Shown here: positions 37,223-46,507 of the stretch, in pieces
How the letters are laid out: every line of letters starts with the position of its first letter
How positions within the stretch are numbered: the stretch's first letter is position 1
DNA from: Kushneria pakistanensis
Lineage (GTDB): Bacteria; Pseudomonadota; Gammaproteobacteria; Pseudomonadales; Halomonadaceae
Assembly (NCBI RefSeq): GCF_014652795.1
Contig: NZ_BMZM01000002.1
Coordinates: 622,025-686,024, forward strand
Reading direction: 5' to 3'
DNA: 64,000 bases
Made by a program: the position numbers and the translations under genes
Notes under the pieces: model-generated
What the model was told of the DNA's origin: nothing
Seen by the model: the letters and a program-made list of their open reading frames with translations, nothing else
Databases searched by the model: none

Positions 37223-38742
37223 TGTTGCCCTGGCTACTCCTCATACCCTTTATCGGGGGGCTGCTGTGCTGGCAGTTCGAGCTGATCAGACCCAACACGG
37301 CCATGCCGCGCTGGATTGCCCTGATTTCGATGGTGCTGCTGCTGGTAATGGCGCTCGTTCTGTGGGTGAGCGGCGATTACAGCCTGTCGCAGGTGGTGGG
37401 CAATACGCCTGAATGGCAGAGTCAGTTTCAGCTGCCCTGGATTTCCGCCTTTGGCATTACGTTCCATCTGGCGCTGGATGGACTGTCGCTGATCATGGTC
37501 ACCCTGACCGGGATTTTGGGTATCATGGCGGTCGTCTGCTCCTGGAAGGAAATTGATCGGCGTATCGGCTTTTTCCACCTCAACCTGATGTGGGTGATCG
37601 GCGGTGTGGTCGGGGTGTTTCTGGCCATCGATCTTTTCCTGTTCTTCTTTTTCTGGGAAATGATGCTGGTGCCGATGTACTTCCTGATTGCCCTGTGGGG
37701 GCATGAATCGGAAGGCAAATCGCCGGTATCGGCAGCCATCAAGTTCTTTATCTATACCCAGGCCTCGGGGCTTTTGATGCTGGTCTCCATTCTGGGGCTG
37801 GTGTTCATGCACTATACCCAGACCGGGGTGTTCTCCTTTGATTACGGCATTCTGCGTGAAACGCCGATTACCGGTGTCATGTCGTGGGTATTGATGCTGG
37901 GCTTCTTCATTGCCTTTGCCGTCAAGCTGCCGGTGGTGCCGCTGCATGGCTGGCTGCCGGACGCGCACGCCCAGGCACCGACGGCAGGCAGCGTGGATCT
38001 GGCCGGGATTCTGCTCAAGACCGCGGCCTATGGCCTGTTGCGTTTTGCGCTGCCGCTGTTTCCGGAAACCTCACAGGCCTTTGCGCCGATTGCGATGACG
38101 CTGGGGCTGGTCGGTATCTTTTACGGCGGTGTGCTGGCCTTTGCCCAGACCGATATCAAGCGTCTGATTGCCTGTTCCAGTATTTCCCACATGGGCTTTG
38201 TCCTGATCGGCATCTATTCCGGTACGCTGCTTGCACTGCAGGGCGTGATCCTGCAGATGGTGGCGCACGCCTTCTCGGCGGCCGGGCTGTTCATGATCAG
38301 CGGTCAGCTCTACGAGCGTCTGCATACCCGCGACATGCGTCAGATGGGCGGGTTGTTCGGCCGGCTCGGGGCGCTGCCGGGGTTTGCGCTGGCCTTTGTC
38401 ATGGCCTCGCTGGGCATGCCGGGTACCGGCAACTTCATCGGTGAGTTCCTGATTCTGTTCGGGGCCTTTGATGTCGCGCCCTGGGTGGTCGTGATCGCCA
38501 GTGCGGGCCTGGTGCTGTCGGCCATCTATTCGCTGATTCTGATGCATCGGGTCTACTGGGGGCCGCCGCGCGAGAAGAGCACCATTGCGCGTCTTGATGG
38601 TCGCGAGTACGCCATGCTGCTGGGCACGCTGGTGCTGACCATTGCGCTGGGGCTTTACCCTCAGGTAGTGCTCGATATTTCGCAGGGCGCGATGCATGAA
38701 GTGCGTCACTGGTTTGCTGTTTCACCTTCGTTTGCGGGCTGA
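37219..38742 (+). CDS. nuoM: NADH-quinone oxidoreductase subunit M
   Basis: Second antiporter-like pump subunit, 507 residues and about 14 transmembrane helices. The conserved TM5 Glu lies in FFFWEMMLVPMYFLI, followed by KLPVVPLHGWLPDAHAQAPTAGSVDLAG and FAQTDIKRLIACSSISHMGFV. Two ATG codons are adjacent (37219 and 37222). Its own upstream AAGGAT is about 11 bases away and weak, so coupling to the small ORF before it is plausible. Confidence 0.97.
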   Translation: MMLPWLLLIPFIGGLLCWQFELIRPNTAMPRWIALISMVLLLVMALVLWVSGDYSLSQVVGNTPEWQSQFQLPWISAFGITFHLALDGLSLIMVTLTGILGIMAVVCSWKEIDRRIGFFHLNLMWVIGGVVGVFLAIDLFLFFFFWEMMLVPMYFLIALWGHESEGKSPVSAAIKFFIYTQASGLLMLVSILGLVFMHYTQTGVFSFDYGILRETPITGVMSWVLMLGFFIAFAVKLPVVPLHGWLPDAHAQAPTAGSVDLAGILLKTAAYGLLRFALPLFPETSQAFAPIAMTLGLVGIFYGGVLAFAQTDIKRLIACSSISHMGFVLIGIYSGTLLALQGVILQMVAHAFSAAGLFMISGQLYERLHTRDMRQMGGLFGRLGALPGFALAFVMASLGMPGTGNFIGEFLILFGAFDVAPWVVVIASAGLVLSAIYSLILMHRVYWGPPREKSTIARLDGREYAMLLGTLVLTIALGLYPQVVLDISQGAMHEVRHWFAVSPSFAG

Positions 38743-38748
38743 GCCGAC

Positions 38749-40197
38749 ATGAATCTGACCCTGTCACATCTGATCGCCCTGTTACCGCTTCTGATCGTGT
38801 GCGCCACGGTCATCATTGTGATGCTGGGCATCGCCTGGCGGCGCCATCACGTGGCGACGGCCTCGCTGACCACAATCGGGCTCAACGCAGCGCTTGTCTC
38901 GCTGCTGGCCGTGCTCACGGTCACGCCGATTCGCGTCACGCCGGTACTTTTGATCGATAACTACGCCGTGCTCTACATGGCACTGATCCTGATTGCGGGA
39001 CTGGCCTCGACGACGCTGGCGCATGCCTATCTGGAAGGGTTCGACGACCAGAAGGAAGAGTTCTATATGCTGCTGGGCTGCTCGGTACTGGGCGGCCTGA
39101 CCATGGTGGCCAGTGACCATCTGCTGTCGCTGTTCTTCGGGCTTGAGCTTTTGAGCGTGCCGCTTTACGGCATGGCGGCCTATGCCTATCGCACTCGACT
39201 GTCGCTGGAGTCGGGCATCAAGTACATGGTGCTGTCTGCTGCGGCCTCGGCCTTTCTGCTCTTTGGCATGGCGCTGTTGTATGCCGAGTCAGGATCGCTG
39301 GCCTTTGCCGATCTGGGTGCGCGGCTGACCGAAGGCGGCGGGCATGCCAGCTGGCTGCTGATGGGGATCGGCATGATGGTCATCGCGATGGCGTTCAAGC
39401 TGTCGCTGGTACCGTTTCATCTCTGGACAGCCGATGTGTATGAAGGGGCGCCGGCACCGGTCACGGCCTTTCTGGCCACGGTCAGCAAGATCGCGGTCTT
39501 TGCGCTTTTGATGCGTCTTTTCCTGAGTGCGCCGGTGACCGACATGGCCAGCCTGCACACGATCGTGGCCATTATTGCCTTCCTGTCGATGCTGGTCGGC
39601 AACCTGATGGCGCTGCGTCAGGACAACATCAAGCGCCTGATGGGCTATTCCTCCATCGGTCATCTGGGCTATCTGTTGACCGTGGTGGTCGCCAGCGACG
39701 ACCTGGCGCTTTTGACCACCGGTATCTATCTGATCACCTATGTGGCAACGACGCTTGCCACCTTTGGTGTGATCGCGCTGGTATCGAGCCCCTGGCAGGG
39801 CAGCGATGTGTCATCACTGAAGTTCTATCGCGGCCTGTTCTGGCGCCGTCCCTATCTGGCAGCGGTCATGACGGTGATGATGCTGTCGCTGGCTGGCATC
39901 CCGATGACGGCAGGCTTTATCGGCAAGTTCTATGTGCTGGCCACCGGCGTGGAAGCGGGGCTCTGGTGGCTGGTGGCCGGTGTCATCATCGGCAGTGCCA
40001 TCAGTCTCTATTACTATCTGCGTGTCATGGTGATGCTCTACCTGCACCCCATCGAGGAGCAGCAGTATGATGCTTCCAGCGACTGGGGCCAGCGGGCCGG
40101 CGGCATCATGGTCATTTTGCTGGCATTGGCGGTGCTGATCCTGGGCGTGTATCCGCAGCCCATGATTGTACTGGTCAGCGGTGCCACGCTGGGCTGA
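38749..40197 (+). CDS. nuoN: NADH-quinone oxidoreductase subunit N
   Basis: Third antiporter-like pump subunit, 482 residues and about 14 transmembrane helices. It has LFFGLELLSVPLYGMAAYAY, KLSLVPFHLWTADVYEGAPAPVTAFLATVSK and RQDNIKRLMGYSSIGHLGYLL. It begins six bases after nuoM and is the last gene of the operon, followed by a strong terminator. Confidence 0.97.
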   Translation: MNLTLSHLIALLPLLIVCATVIIVMLGIAWRRHHVATASLTTIGLNAALVSLLAVLTVTPIRVTPVLLIDNYAVLYMALILIAGLASTTLAHAYLEGFDDQKEEFYMLLGCSVLGGLTMVASDHLLSLFFGLELLSVPLYGMAAYAYRTRLSLESGIKYMVLSAAASAFLLFGMALLYAESGSLAFADLGARLTEGGGHASWLLMGIGMMVIAMAFKLSLVPFHLWTADVYEGAPAPVTAFLATVSKIAVFALLMRLFLSAPVTDMASLHTIVAIIAFLSMLVGNLMALRQDNIKRLMGYSSIGHLGYLLTVVVASDDLALLTTGIYLITYVATTLATFGVIALVSSPWQGSDVSSLKFYRGLFWRRPYLAAVMTVMMLSLAGIPMTAGFIGKFYVLATGVEAGLWWLVAGVIIGSAISLYYYLRVMVMLYLHPIEEQQYDASSDWGQRAGGIMVILLALAVLILGVYPQPMIVLVSGATLG

Positions 40198-40222
40198 CAC
40201 TCGAGCTTTTCCGGCGTCATGC

Positions 40223-40256
40223 AAAAGCGCCCCATCCGCAGGGATGGGGCGCTTTG
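40223..40256. terminator. Bidirectional terminator after nuoN
   Basis: A 14-bp perfect stem (AAAGCGCCCCATCC at 40224-40237 with GGATGGGGCGCTTT at 40242-40255) and short loop, with A- and T-rich edges on both sides. It lies between nuoN and the convergent endonuclease-like gene and can serve both. Confidence 0.85.
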
Positions 40257-40298
40257 TCGTGTCTTTACCAAAACCGGGGGCAACGCGTGCGAAAAGGG

Positions 40299-41123
40299 CT
40301 AGCGCACGCTGTTCGGGGTTGTGCCCCCCAGTCTGGCGATGGAAATGCTGCGGGCACAGGGCAAGGGAAGGGTGACATCCACGGCCAGCGGCAAATGATC
40401 GGAAAAAAGCGGTGGCAGCGCGCGTAGATGATTCATCCTGAGCGAGGGTGACACGACAATATGATCCAGTGCGCGGGCAGGCTGCCAGGCCGGGTAGCTG
40501 GGAATGCCGCGGCCCTGTTCCAGCGCAAGCGCGCGGGAAAAGCGTGGATGTGACCTGAGCTTGTCGTAGGTACAGTTCAGATCGCCCATGATGATGACGT
40601 TTCTGAGCGGCTCGATCAGTTCACTGATGTAGTCCAGCTGAAGATGCTGGGTGCGCGTTCCCAGTGCCAGGTGCAGCACGAAAAGATGCAGCGCTTCAGG
40701 ACCCTCGCCAAAACGGACATGCATGGCGCCGCGTCCCTTGGGACCGGGCAGGCGATGGTTGTCGGTATGGCTGATGGCCAGGCGACTGAGCAGGCCGTTG
40801 CTGTGCTTGGCAAATCGCCCGAAGTCGCGGTTGAGCTGCTGCGAGGCGTGGGGAAAGCCGGCCTGCGCGGCCAGATATTCCACATGGTTGATGTTGCTTG
40901 AACGAAAGCTGCCACCATCCACTTCCTGCAGACCGATAAGATCAAACTGGCGGAAGGTGTCGCACATGACATCCAGCCGGGTCGCCCGACCGCGATTGGG
41001 GAGAAAGTGCTGCCAGCTGCGCGTCACATAGTGATGATAGGCATGCGTATGAATGCCGACCTGCATGTTGAAGGTAAGCAGTTTAAGAGACGTGATGCGT
41101 TCGCTTTGGCTGTCGTCCTGCAT
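40299..41123 (-). CDS. Endonuclease/exonuclease/phosphatase family protein
   Basis: A metal-dependent phosphoesterase-fold protein of 274 residues. Catalytic landmarks: LLTFNMQ at the start, LIGLQEVDGG (metal-binding Glu), IIMGDLNCTYD (Asp-Asn pair), and near the end ALDHIVVSP and FSDHLPLAVDV with the Asp-His pair. The substrate could be DNA, RNA, phospholipid or phosphoinositide-like; nothing discriminates. It has no signal peptide. It lies 66 bases upstream... in transcription order it follows dsbA at a 66-base distance. Confidence 0.88.
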   Translation of the reverse strand: MQDDSQSERITSLKLLTFNMQVGIHTHAYHHYVTRSWQHFLPNRGRATRLDVMCDTFRQFDLIGLQEVDGGSFRSSNINHVEYLAAQAGFPHASQQLNRDFGRFAKHSNGLLSRLAISHTDNHRLPGPKGRGAMHVRFGEGPEALHLFVLHLALGTRTQHLQLDYISELIEPLRNVIIMGDLNCTYDKLRSHPRFSRALALEQGRGIPSYPAWQPARALDHIVVSPSLRMNHLRALPPLFSDHLPLAVDVTLPLPCARSISIARLGGTTPNSVR

Positions 41124-41189
41124 TCAATCTTCCGGTTGGCAAGGCAGGAAGGCCCGATACGGCGCGTATCGGGCCACCGGCACAGTGAA

Positions 41190-41855
41190 TCAGGGCGTGC
41201 CCTGTTCCTTTTGCTCCTGACGTGTTTTCTCGATCAGGGCTTCGGCAATGTTGGGCATGTTGTCCAGACCGTTGGCCGAACGCGGGGTAATGACATACTT
41301 GCCATCAACGATCAGCGCTGGCACGCCCATGAGCTTGTAGGCCTTCATGCGGGCGTTGGCCTGATTGAGCTGGCTTTTAACACCGAAGGACTTGAGCGCC
41401 TTGAGGGCCTCATCCTTGCTCACGCCATATTTGGTGAAGAACTCGGCGATGTCGTTGTCATCGGTCAGGCGCTGTCCATCCTTCTGGATGGCATCAAAGA
41501 AGTCACGATGAAACTGGGTGTCGAAGATATTGAGCTCACGGGCCGCGTAATAGGCCGTGGCATGGCGCATCCAGACCTTGCCCATGGTGGCGGGCAGACG
41601 GTCAAAGGTGACGTCATCCGGCAGGGTATCCACCCAGGTCTCCAGCGGGCCTTCAAGCTCATAGCAGTGCGGGCAGCCATACCAGAACACTTCCGTAACA
41701 CCGATCTTGCCCTTGGGCAGACCGGTCGAGACCGGCTTGTCGAGTACCTCGTAATCCTGACCGGCGACCGGCTCGGCGGCCATGACCATACCGGAAAAAC
41801 CACAAACGGCAACGGCGGCCAACAGCCAGCGCGCGCCTGGAAAGTGCTTGAGCAT
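41190..41855 (-). CDS. dsbA: Thiol:disulfide interchange protein DsbA
   Basis: Periplasmic oxidase that introduces disulfide bonds, 221 residues. The signal peptide ends near GMVMAAEP. The active site is CPHC in EVFWYGCPHCYELEG, identical to E. coli DsbA, and the cis-Pro loop is MGVPALIVDGKYV. The start is ATG at 41855; a GTG one codon earlier shares the same GGGAG. It diverges from engB. The EEP gene may be co-transcribed. Confidence 0.95.
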   Translation of the reverse strand: MLKHFPGARWLLAAVAVCGFSGMVMAAEPVAGQDYEVLDKPVSTGLPKGKIGVTEVFWYGCPHCYELEGPLETWVDTLPDDVTFDRLPATMGKVWMRHATAYYAARELNIFDTQFHRDFFDAIQKDGQRLTDDNDIAEFFTKYGVSKDEALKALKSFGVKSQLNQANARMKAYKLMGVPALIVDGKYVITPRSANGLDNMPNIAEALIEKTRQEQKEQGTP

Positions 41856-42030
41856 CACAATGTTACTCCCTGAACGGCAAACATGTTTTCAATGGTGCTT
41901 AAAAGCTGGTGTTATCAGCATGTTATTCAACGTTACTTTGAACGCCTGCTGGGCAAAGGGTTCCCTGCTATCCTGGCAGACCCGGACACGACTGACGAGC
42001 GGGGCATCAGGCGGGGGTGTTACACTCGCC

Positions 42031-42066
42031 CCATTGTCTCATCGTTGCCCATTGTCCCATCGTTGG
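42031..42066 (+). repeat. Tandem 18-bp repeat before engB
   Basis: Two adjacent copies of CCATTGTCYCATCGTTGS (42031-42048 and 42049-42066) differ at two positions. They end 10 bases before the engB start codon, and the second copy supplies GGAAG of the ribosome-binding site. Confidence 0.6.
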
Positions 42067-42076
42067 AAGTTCCCCC

Positions 42077-42712
42077 ATGTCGGATGTCATGCGTCATCAT
42101 TTTCAGTCGGCCACGTTTTTGACCAGTGCGCCGACGCTGGCAAGCTGTCCGGCGGATACCGGGCTCGAGGTAGCCTTTGCCGGGCGCTCCAATGCCGGCA
42201 AGTCCAGTGCCATCAATACGCTGACCAATCAGAAGGCGCTGGCGCGTACCTCAAGAACCCCCGGGCGTACGCAGCTGATCAATTTTTTCACCGTGGGTGA
42301 TCCACAGTACCGGCTGGTGGATCTGCCCGGCTATGGTTTTGCCAAGGTGCCGGAGGCCGTACGTCGTGAATGGCAAAAGCATCTGGCGCAGTACCTGCGT
42401 GAACGTCGCTCCCTGCAGGGCACGGTACTGGTCATGGATGTTCGCCACCCCCTGACCGAGTTTGATCAGATGATGATGGGCTGGGCCGATGAAAACGACA
42501 TGCCCCTGCACATCCTGCTGACCAAGGCCGACAAGCTCAAGCGCGGCGCCGCCATGGGCGTACTGTCAAAGGTGCGTCATCAGCTCAAGGAGTGGGAAGA
42601 CCTGATCAGCGTACAGCTGTTCTCCTCCCATGACCGTCAGGGCGTGGATATGCTCAATGAGCGCCTTTGCCAGTGGCTGACGCCCGCTGAACCGCCGCAC
42701 GACCAGGCCTGA
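42077..42712 (+). CDS. engB: Ribosome biogenesis GTPase EngB (YihA)
   Basis: Essential GTPase for assembly of the large ribosomal subunit, 211 residues. GTPase motifs: G1 [10 protein letters not shown]2 region [11 protein letters not shown]3 DLPGYG, G4 TKADK. The ATG at 42077 gives a typical N-terminus (about 30 residues before G1); the frame opens earlier at 42017. It is convergent with the small anchored protein gene. Confidence 0.96.
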   Translation: MSDVMRHHFQSATFLTSAPTLASCPADTGLEVAFAGRSNAGKSSAINTLTNQKALARTSRTPGRTQLINFFTVGDPQYRLVDLPGYGFAKVPEAVRREWQKHLAQYLRERRSLQGTVLVMDVRHPLTEFDQMMMGWADENDMPLHILLTKADKLKRGAAMGVLSKVRHQLKEWEDLISVQLFSSHDRQGVDMLNERLCQWLTPAEPPHDQA

Positions 42713-42733
42713 GTCAGCAAGGACCGTCGCGGT

Positions 42734-43078
42734 CTAGAAACTGTAGATCTGTCGGCCGGTGGGGTAGCGCATGCTCATTGAGGGGGCAGGTGTCTCCGGC
42801 TCGAGAAAAAGGCCGGGCACCGGCATGTTCTGCATCGGCAGGGTGTTACGGCCTTCCCGGTCGGGGTCAAAGAGCATGGGCTGTGACTGCGCCTGATCAC
42901 CCTCGAACTGCAAAAGCGCAGCGGCATGCTGCTGCTGTCCCGGATAGTGAAGGGTTGTGCCATGTGTCAGGCTCGCGTCACTCGACAGCGTCGCCTTGTT
43001 GTCCGTCATGGGCAGGGCAATAACCAGTGCCATGGCACAAAGCACCAGCGTAATGCTGAGTATATCGAGAGGACGCAT
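42734..43078 (-). CDS. Small membrane-anchored hypothetical protein
   Basis: A 114-residue protein with a single N-terminal hydrophobic helix (LDILSITLVLCAMALVIALP, about 4-23). The rest is hydrophilic, rich in Gln, Pro and Met, with no cysteine outside the helix. I recognise no family. The helix has no clear signal-peptidase site, so it is probably an inner-membrane anchor with the tail in the periplasm. Shine-Dalgarno weak (GGAT). It stands alone between engB and the HAD gene. Confidence 0.6.
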   Translation of the reverse strand: MRPLDILSITLVLCAMALVIALPMTDNKATLSSDASLTHGTTLHYPGQQQHAAALLQFEGDQAQSQPMLFDPDREGRNTLPMQNMPVPGLFLEPETPAPSMSMRYPTGRQIYSF

Positions 43079-43149
43079 GATCCAAAGAGCCTATCAGGGT
43101 CGATAAAAAAGGGATGAACACCCACGTCAGGCAGTCATTATTATCTACA

Positions 43150-43169
43150 GGGGCATATCGCGATGCCCC
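43150..43169. repeat. Stem-loop in the gap before the small anchored protein gene
   Basis: GGGGCAT (43150-43156) pairs with ATGCCCC (43163-43169) around a six-base loop. It lies about 70 bases upstream of the small anchored protein start. No T-tract follows on either strand, so it is more likely a leader element or an operator than a terminator. Confidence 0.3.
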
Positions 43170-43261
43170 GTGAACCGCGGTAAAAAGCGGGCTTATTATT
43201 TCATGTCCTAATAATAGGCGAGTGTTTTAAAAGGTAACTGAATTTTTCAATCCTTCAGTTG

Positions 43262-43984
43262 TCATCCGTGATCATTGTCCGCCTGTTCAAGACTTGCCAG
43301 CAGCGTTTCAAGCTCACGAATGTGGCTCAGGCGATGAATACCGGCCGGGCAGGCAGCAGGCAGCCCCACATTTTTGGCATCAATCCAGGCCACATGCATG
43401 CCAAGACGCTGAGCGGGCAGGGCATCCTCGGCCCATGAATCCCCCACGTGTACCGCTTCACGCGGCGACTGGGCGCCCAGTCGCGCCATGGCCGACAGAA
43501 AGCAGCGCGCGTCAGGCTTGGGTGCCAGCGCCACGCCGGCCTTGATGATGACGTCAAAGTGTTCGGCGATGACCAGCCGTTCCAGATCCACGTTGCCATT
43601 GGTAATGGCGCCCAGGCGTACCCCACGGGCGCGCAGCCCCTCAAGCATGGCCGGCACCTCTTCAAAGATGGCGACATCGTGGCGCAGCGTCAGCATGTGT
43701 TCGATGGTGTCATCCGCCCAGCGACCTGCCTCGTCCTGGGCCAGACCAAATTCAACCAGCATGTCGGTCAGGGCGCGATGACGCAGCCAGGTAAAATCGC
43801 CCCGTCGCAGCGGATGCTGCTGTGCCAGCGCCATGCGCCGACGCTGATACTCCTCCAGCGGGAAGTGCGCCGCATGGCCGACCCGCTCATCGAGCCATTG
43901 ATAATGGCCGGGCTCAACCGCGGCCATGACCGGGCCGTTGTCCCAGAAGGTGTCGTCGAGATCGAAAGTGATGGCCTTGATCAT
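43262..43984 (-). CDS. HAD-superfamily phosphatase, YigB-like
   Basis: Cytoplasmic HAD hydrolase of 240 residues. Motif I is FDLDDT with a nucleophile Asp, motif II AITNGN, motif III lysine in APKPDAR, motif IV HVGDSWAEDAL. Position directly after xerC matches E. coli yigB, which dephosphorylates FMN among other substrates; the substrate here is unproven. It overlaps xerC by four bases and is the last gene of the argH operon. Confidence 0.9.
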   Translation of the reverse strand: MIKAITFDLDDTFWDNGPVMAAVEPGHYQWLDERVGHAAHFPLEEYQRRRMALAQQHPLRRGDFTWLRHRALTDMLVEFGLAQDEAGRWADDTIEHMLTLRHDVAIFEEVPAMLEGLRARGVRLGAITNGNVDLERLVIAEHFDVIIKAGVALAPKPDARCFLSAMARLGAQSPREAVHVGDSWAEDALPAQRLGMHVAWIDAKNVGLPAACPAGIHRLSHIRELETLLASLEQADNDHG

Positions 43985-44955
43985 GAGGGCGTGTCCTGAT
44001 TGTCCGAAGGTCTGGAGGAAAACACATCGCTGGAAGCGGGTACATCGCGTGCGCCGTGCACTGCATCGGGCCGGCGACGGGCTCGTGGATGGGCGCGATC
44101 AAAGGTGTCTGCCAGATGCTGCCAGTCCAGCCGGGTGTAGACCTGGGTGGTAGAGAGATGGGCATGGCCCAGCAGCTCCTGTACGGCGCGCAGATCCTGG
44201 CTGGATTCCAGCAGATGACTGGCAAAGCTGTGGCGCAGGCGATGGGGATGCAGGTGCTCGGGCAGTCCGCGCTCGCGCCCCAGATGCGCCATGCGAAGCT
44301 GAATGGCGCGATGCCCCAGCCGCTGTCCGCGGGCGCTGACGAAAAGTGCCGGCTCATGAGGGCCGGCCAGCATGCCCCGCACCTTCAGCCAGGCCGCCAG
44401 TGCCGTGGCCGCGCGGCGGCCGATGGGCACCTGACGGGGCTTGTCGCCCTTGCCGCGCACCCGGGCGCGGTGCGTATCGATATCGGTCAGGTCGATGCCG
44501 GCAAGCTCGGCCAGTCGCAGGCCGCTGGAATAGCAAAGCTCCAGCATGGCCTGATCGCGCAGCGCCAGCGGCGAGCCGTCGTGAGGGGTGTCAAGAAACT
44601 GCCCCAGCACGTCGACATCCACCGGTCGCGGCAGGTGCCGCGGCATTTTGGGGGTATCCAGCAGCCGGGCCGGGTTGTGGCTCAAAAGGTTGTGTTCGAT
44701 CAGCAGATCGCAGAAACGGCGGAAGGCCGCCTGACGCCGCGCCAGACTGCGCGCCGCCAGTCCGCGGGTGCGTTCGCGTCCCAGAAAGCGGCGCAGGTGA
44801 TGGATATCCAGGGCGTCCCACGACGTGATCTCCTCGCGCGTCATGAAGGTCATCAGCGCCGTCAGATCGCGGCGATAGGCATCAACCGTGGCCGGGCTGT
44901 GCCGATGGCGCAGACGCTCGATGAAGGTATCGAACAACGGCTGCAGGTCGCTCAT
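43981..44955 (-). CDS. xerC: Tyrosine recombinase XerC
   Basis: Acts with XerD at dif to resolve chromosome dimers. It has 324 residues from the ATG at 44955, which overlaps the DUF484 stop. The SAM-like N-terminal DNA-binding domain is followed by the catalytic residues Arg (SGLRLAELAG), Lys (GKGDKPRQVP), HxxR (HPHRLRHSF), His (LGHAHLSTTQ) and Tyr (VYTRLD). The C-terminus carries about 30 extra disordered residues beyond the usual end. Neighbours dapF-DUF484-xerC-yigB have the E. coli order. Confidence 0.95.
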   Translation of the reverse strand: MSDLQPLFDTFIERLRHRHSPATVDAYRRDLTALMTFMTREEITSWDALDIHHLRRFLGRERTRGLAARSLARRQAAFRRFCDLLIEHNLLSHNPARLLDTPKMPRHLPRPVDVDVLGQFLDTPHDGSPLALRDQAMLELCYSSGLRLAELAGIDLTDIDTHRARVRGKGDKPRQVPIGRRAATALAAWLKVRGMLAGPHEPALFVSARGQRLGHRAIQLRMAHLGRERGLPEHLHPHRLRHSFASHLLESSQDLRAVQELLGHAHLSTTQVYTRLDWQHLADTFDRAHPRARRRPDAVHGARDVPASSDVFSSRPSDNQDTPS

Positions 44956-45641
44956 GAGGCGGTTCGAAGCAGAAGGCGCGCCATGACTTCGCCCAGATAC
45001 GCCATGTTGTCTGCTTCCATGATCCACGGCAGGGCTGTTTCGCCCCGGCAGGCCAGTACCAGGTAGCCATGACGCTCGCCCAGCGCCAGTCGACTGATGC
45101 TGCACCGGCCACCCTGGTGCAGGGGTGCGCCGGGCAGCAGGCGTGTGGCGTCAGCGCTGTCCAGCGATGCACTGTGGCTCCGTGCTGCCAGCCACTGGTC
45201 CGTATCGTCATCGAGCCGGTATGTCGGCGGCTGGATCCATTCCCCGGGTGGCAGCTGCCGCCACAGGGCCAGATGATGCACGTTGAAGCGCTCGTTCAGC
45301 TCGGCGGTCAGGGTCTGTACCAGCGCGTCAGGGCTGTCGGCCTGCAGCAGCGACAGGGTCAGGGCGCGCATGGCCCCGGCCTGCTGATCAAACTGCCGCG
45401 CGGCGTTCAGGATCGCCTGGCGCTGGCCCTCGGCCTGCTCGGTGCGCGCTCGCAGGGTCGCAATCAGACGCTCGACCAGCGACACGGCGCCGCCGGTCTG
45501 TGGATGGGAAATCTGCATTGACGCCAGAAGCGCCTCGCGCCCTTCAAAAAAATCGGGGTGGCGTGAAAGCCAGTCGCTGACCTGATCGGCCTCAAGCGTC
45601 TCGTGGCGCTGGCGATCAGGCGCACTACTGTCATCCGTCAT
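44952..45641 (-). CDS. DUF484 (YigA-like) protein
   Basis: A 229-residue protein of the GAF-like DUF484 family that sits between dapF and xerC in many gammaproteobacteria. SDWLSRHPDFFEGREALLASMQISHPQTGGAVSLVERLI at the N-terminus is the conserved helix-rich block; the GAF-like part includes LALGERHGYLVLA. The biochemical role is unknown. It overlaps xerC by four bases. Confidence 0.9.
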   Translation of the reverse strand: MTDDSSAPDRQRHETLEADQVSDWLSRHPDFFEGREALLASMQISHPQTGGAVSLVERLIATLRARTEQAEGQRQAILNAARQFDQQAGAMRALTLSLLQADSPDALVQTLTAELNERFNVHHLALWRQLPPGEWIQPPTYRLDDDTDQWLAARSHSASLDSADATRLLPGAPLHQGGRCSISRLALGERHGYLVLACRGETALPWIMEADNMAYLGEVMARLLLRTAS

Positions 45642-45676
45642 GTCATCTCCCGGGGGCTTTTCGATACAACACTGGG

Positions 45677-46507
45677 CTATACAGCGATACGTCCGTCAAA
45701 GACGCGCTCGGCCGGACCGGTCATGATGACCGACTGTCCCGAACCCGCCCATTCAATACTCAGTGATCCGCCGGGCAGGGTAACACCCACGTGCTGATCC
45801 AGCAGGCCACGACGAATGCCACTGACCACGGCGGCGCAGGCACCGGTGCCGCAGGCCAGGGTCTCGCCCACGCCGCGTTCGAAGACGCGCAGTCGGATCT
45901 GCTGGCGTGACACGATTTCCATGAAACCCACATTGACGCGCCGGGGAAAGCGCGGGTGCGCCTCGATCAACGGGCCCAGCGTGGTCACGGGAGCCTGCGC
46001 CACGCTCTCGACATCGAGGACGGCATGCGGATTGCCCATCGACAGGGCATCGAGATGCACCGTTTGCCCGTCAACGTCCAGGGCGTAATCGTGGCTCTGG
46101 GTGTCGGCCGTCAGCGGGATCTCGTTCGGAGCGAAACGCGGCGTGCCCATGTCGACGCGCACCCGGCCGTCGTCGGCCACCTTCAGCAGCAGATTGCCGC
46201 CGGCAGTCTGCACGGCAATCTCGCGCCGGGCAGTGAGTTTTTGATCCAGCACGAAGCGGGCAAAGCAGCGGGCGCCGTTGCCGCAGTTTTCGACTTCACT
46301 GCCGTCGGCATTGAAGATGCGGTAGCGAAAATCCATGTCCGGGCGTGACGGCGGCTCGACCAGCAGCAGCTGGTCGAAGCCGATACCGAAACGACGGTCA
46401 GCCAGTGCGCGGATGCGTTCGGGCTCAAGCCGGGCACGCTGGGTGACCAGATCGACCACCATGAAGTCATTGCCCAGACCGTGCATTTTGGTGAAATGCA
46501 GCATCAT
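45677..46507 (-). CDS. dapF: Diaminopimelate epimerase
   Basis: Converts LL- to meso-diaminopimelate, the precursor of lysine and peptidoglycan. It has 276 residues. Both catalytic cysteines are present, in [13 protein letters not shown] and [12 protein letters not shown]. The N-terminus KMHGLGNDF is invariant. Start ATGATG overlaps the lysA stop. It works immediately before LysA in the pathway. Confidence 0.97.
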   Translation of the reverse strand: MMLHFTKMHGLGNDFMVVDLVTQRARLEPERIRALADRRFGIGFDQLLLVEPPSRPDMDFRYRIFNADGSEVENCGNGARCFARFVLDQKLTARREIAVQTAGGNLLLKVADDGRVRVDMGTPRFAPNEIPLTADTQSHDYALDVDGQTVHLDALSMGNPHAVLDVESVAQAPVTTLGPLIEAHPRFPRRVNVGFMEIVSRQQIRLRVFERGVGETLACGTGACAAVVSGIRRGLLDQHVGVTLPGGSLSIEWAGSGQSVIMTGPAERVFDGRIAV

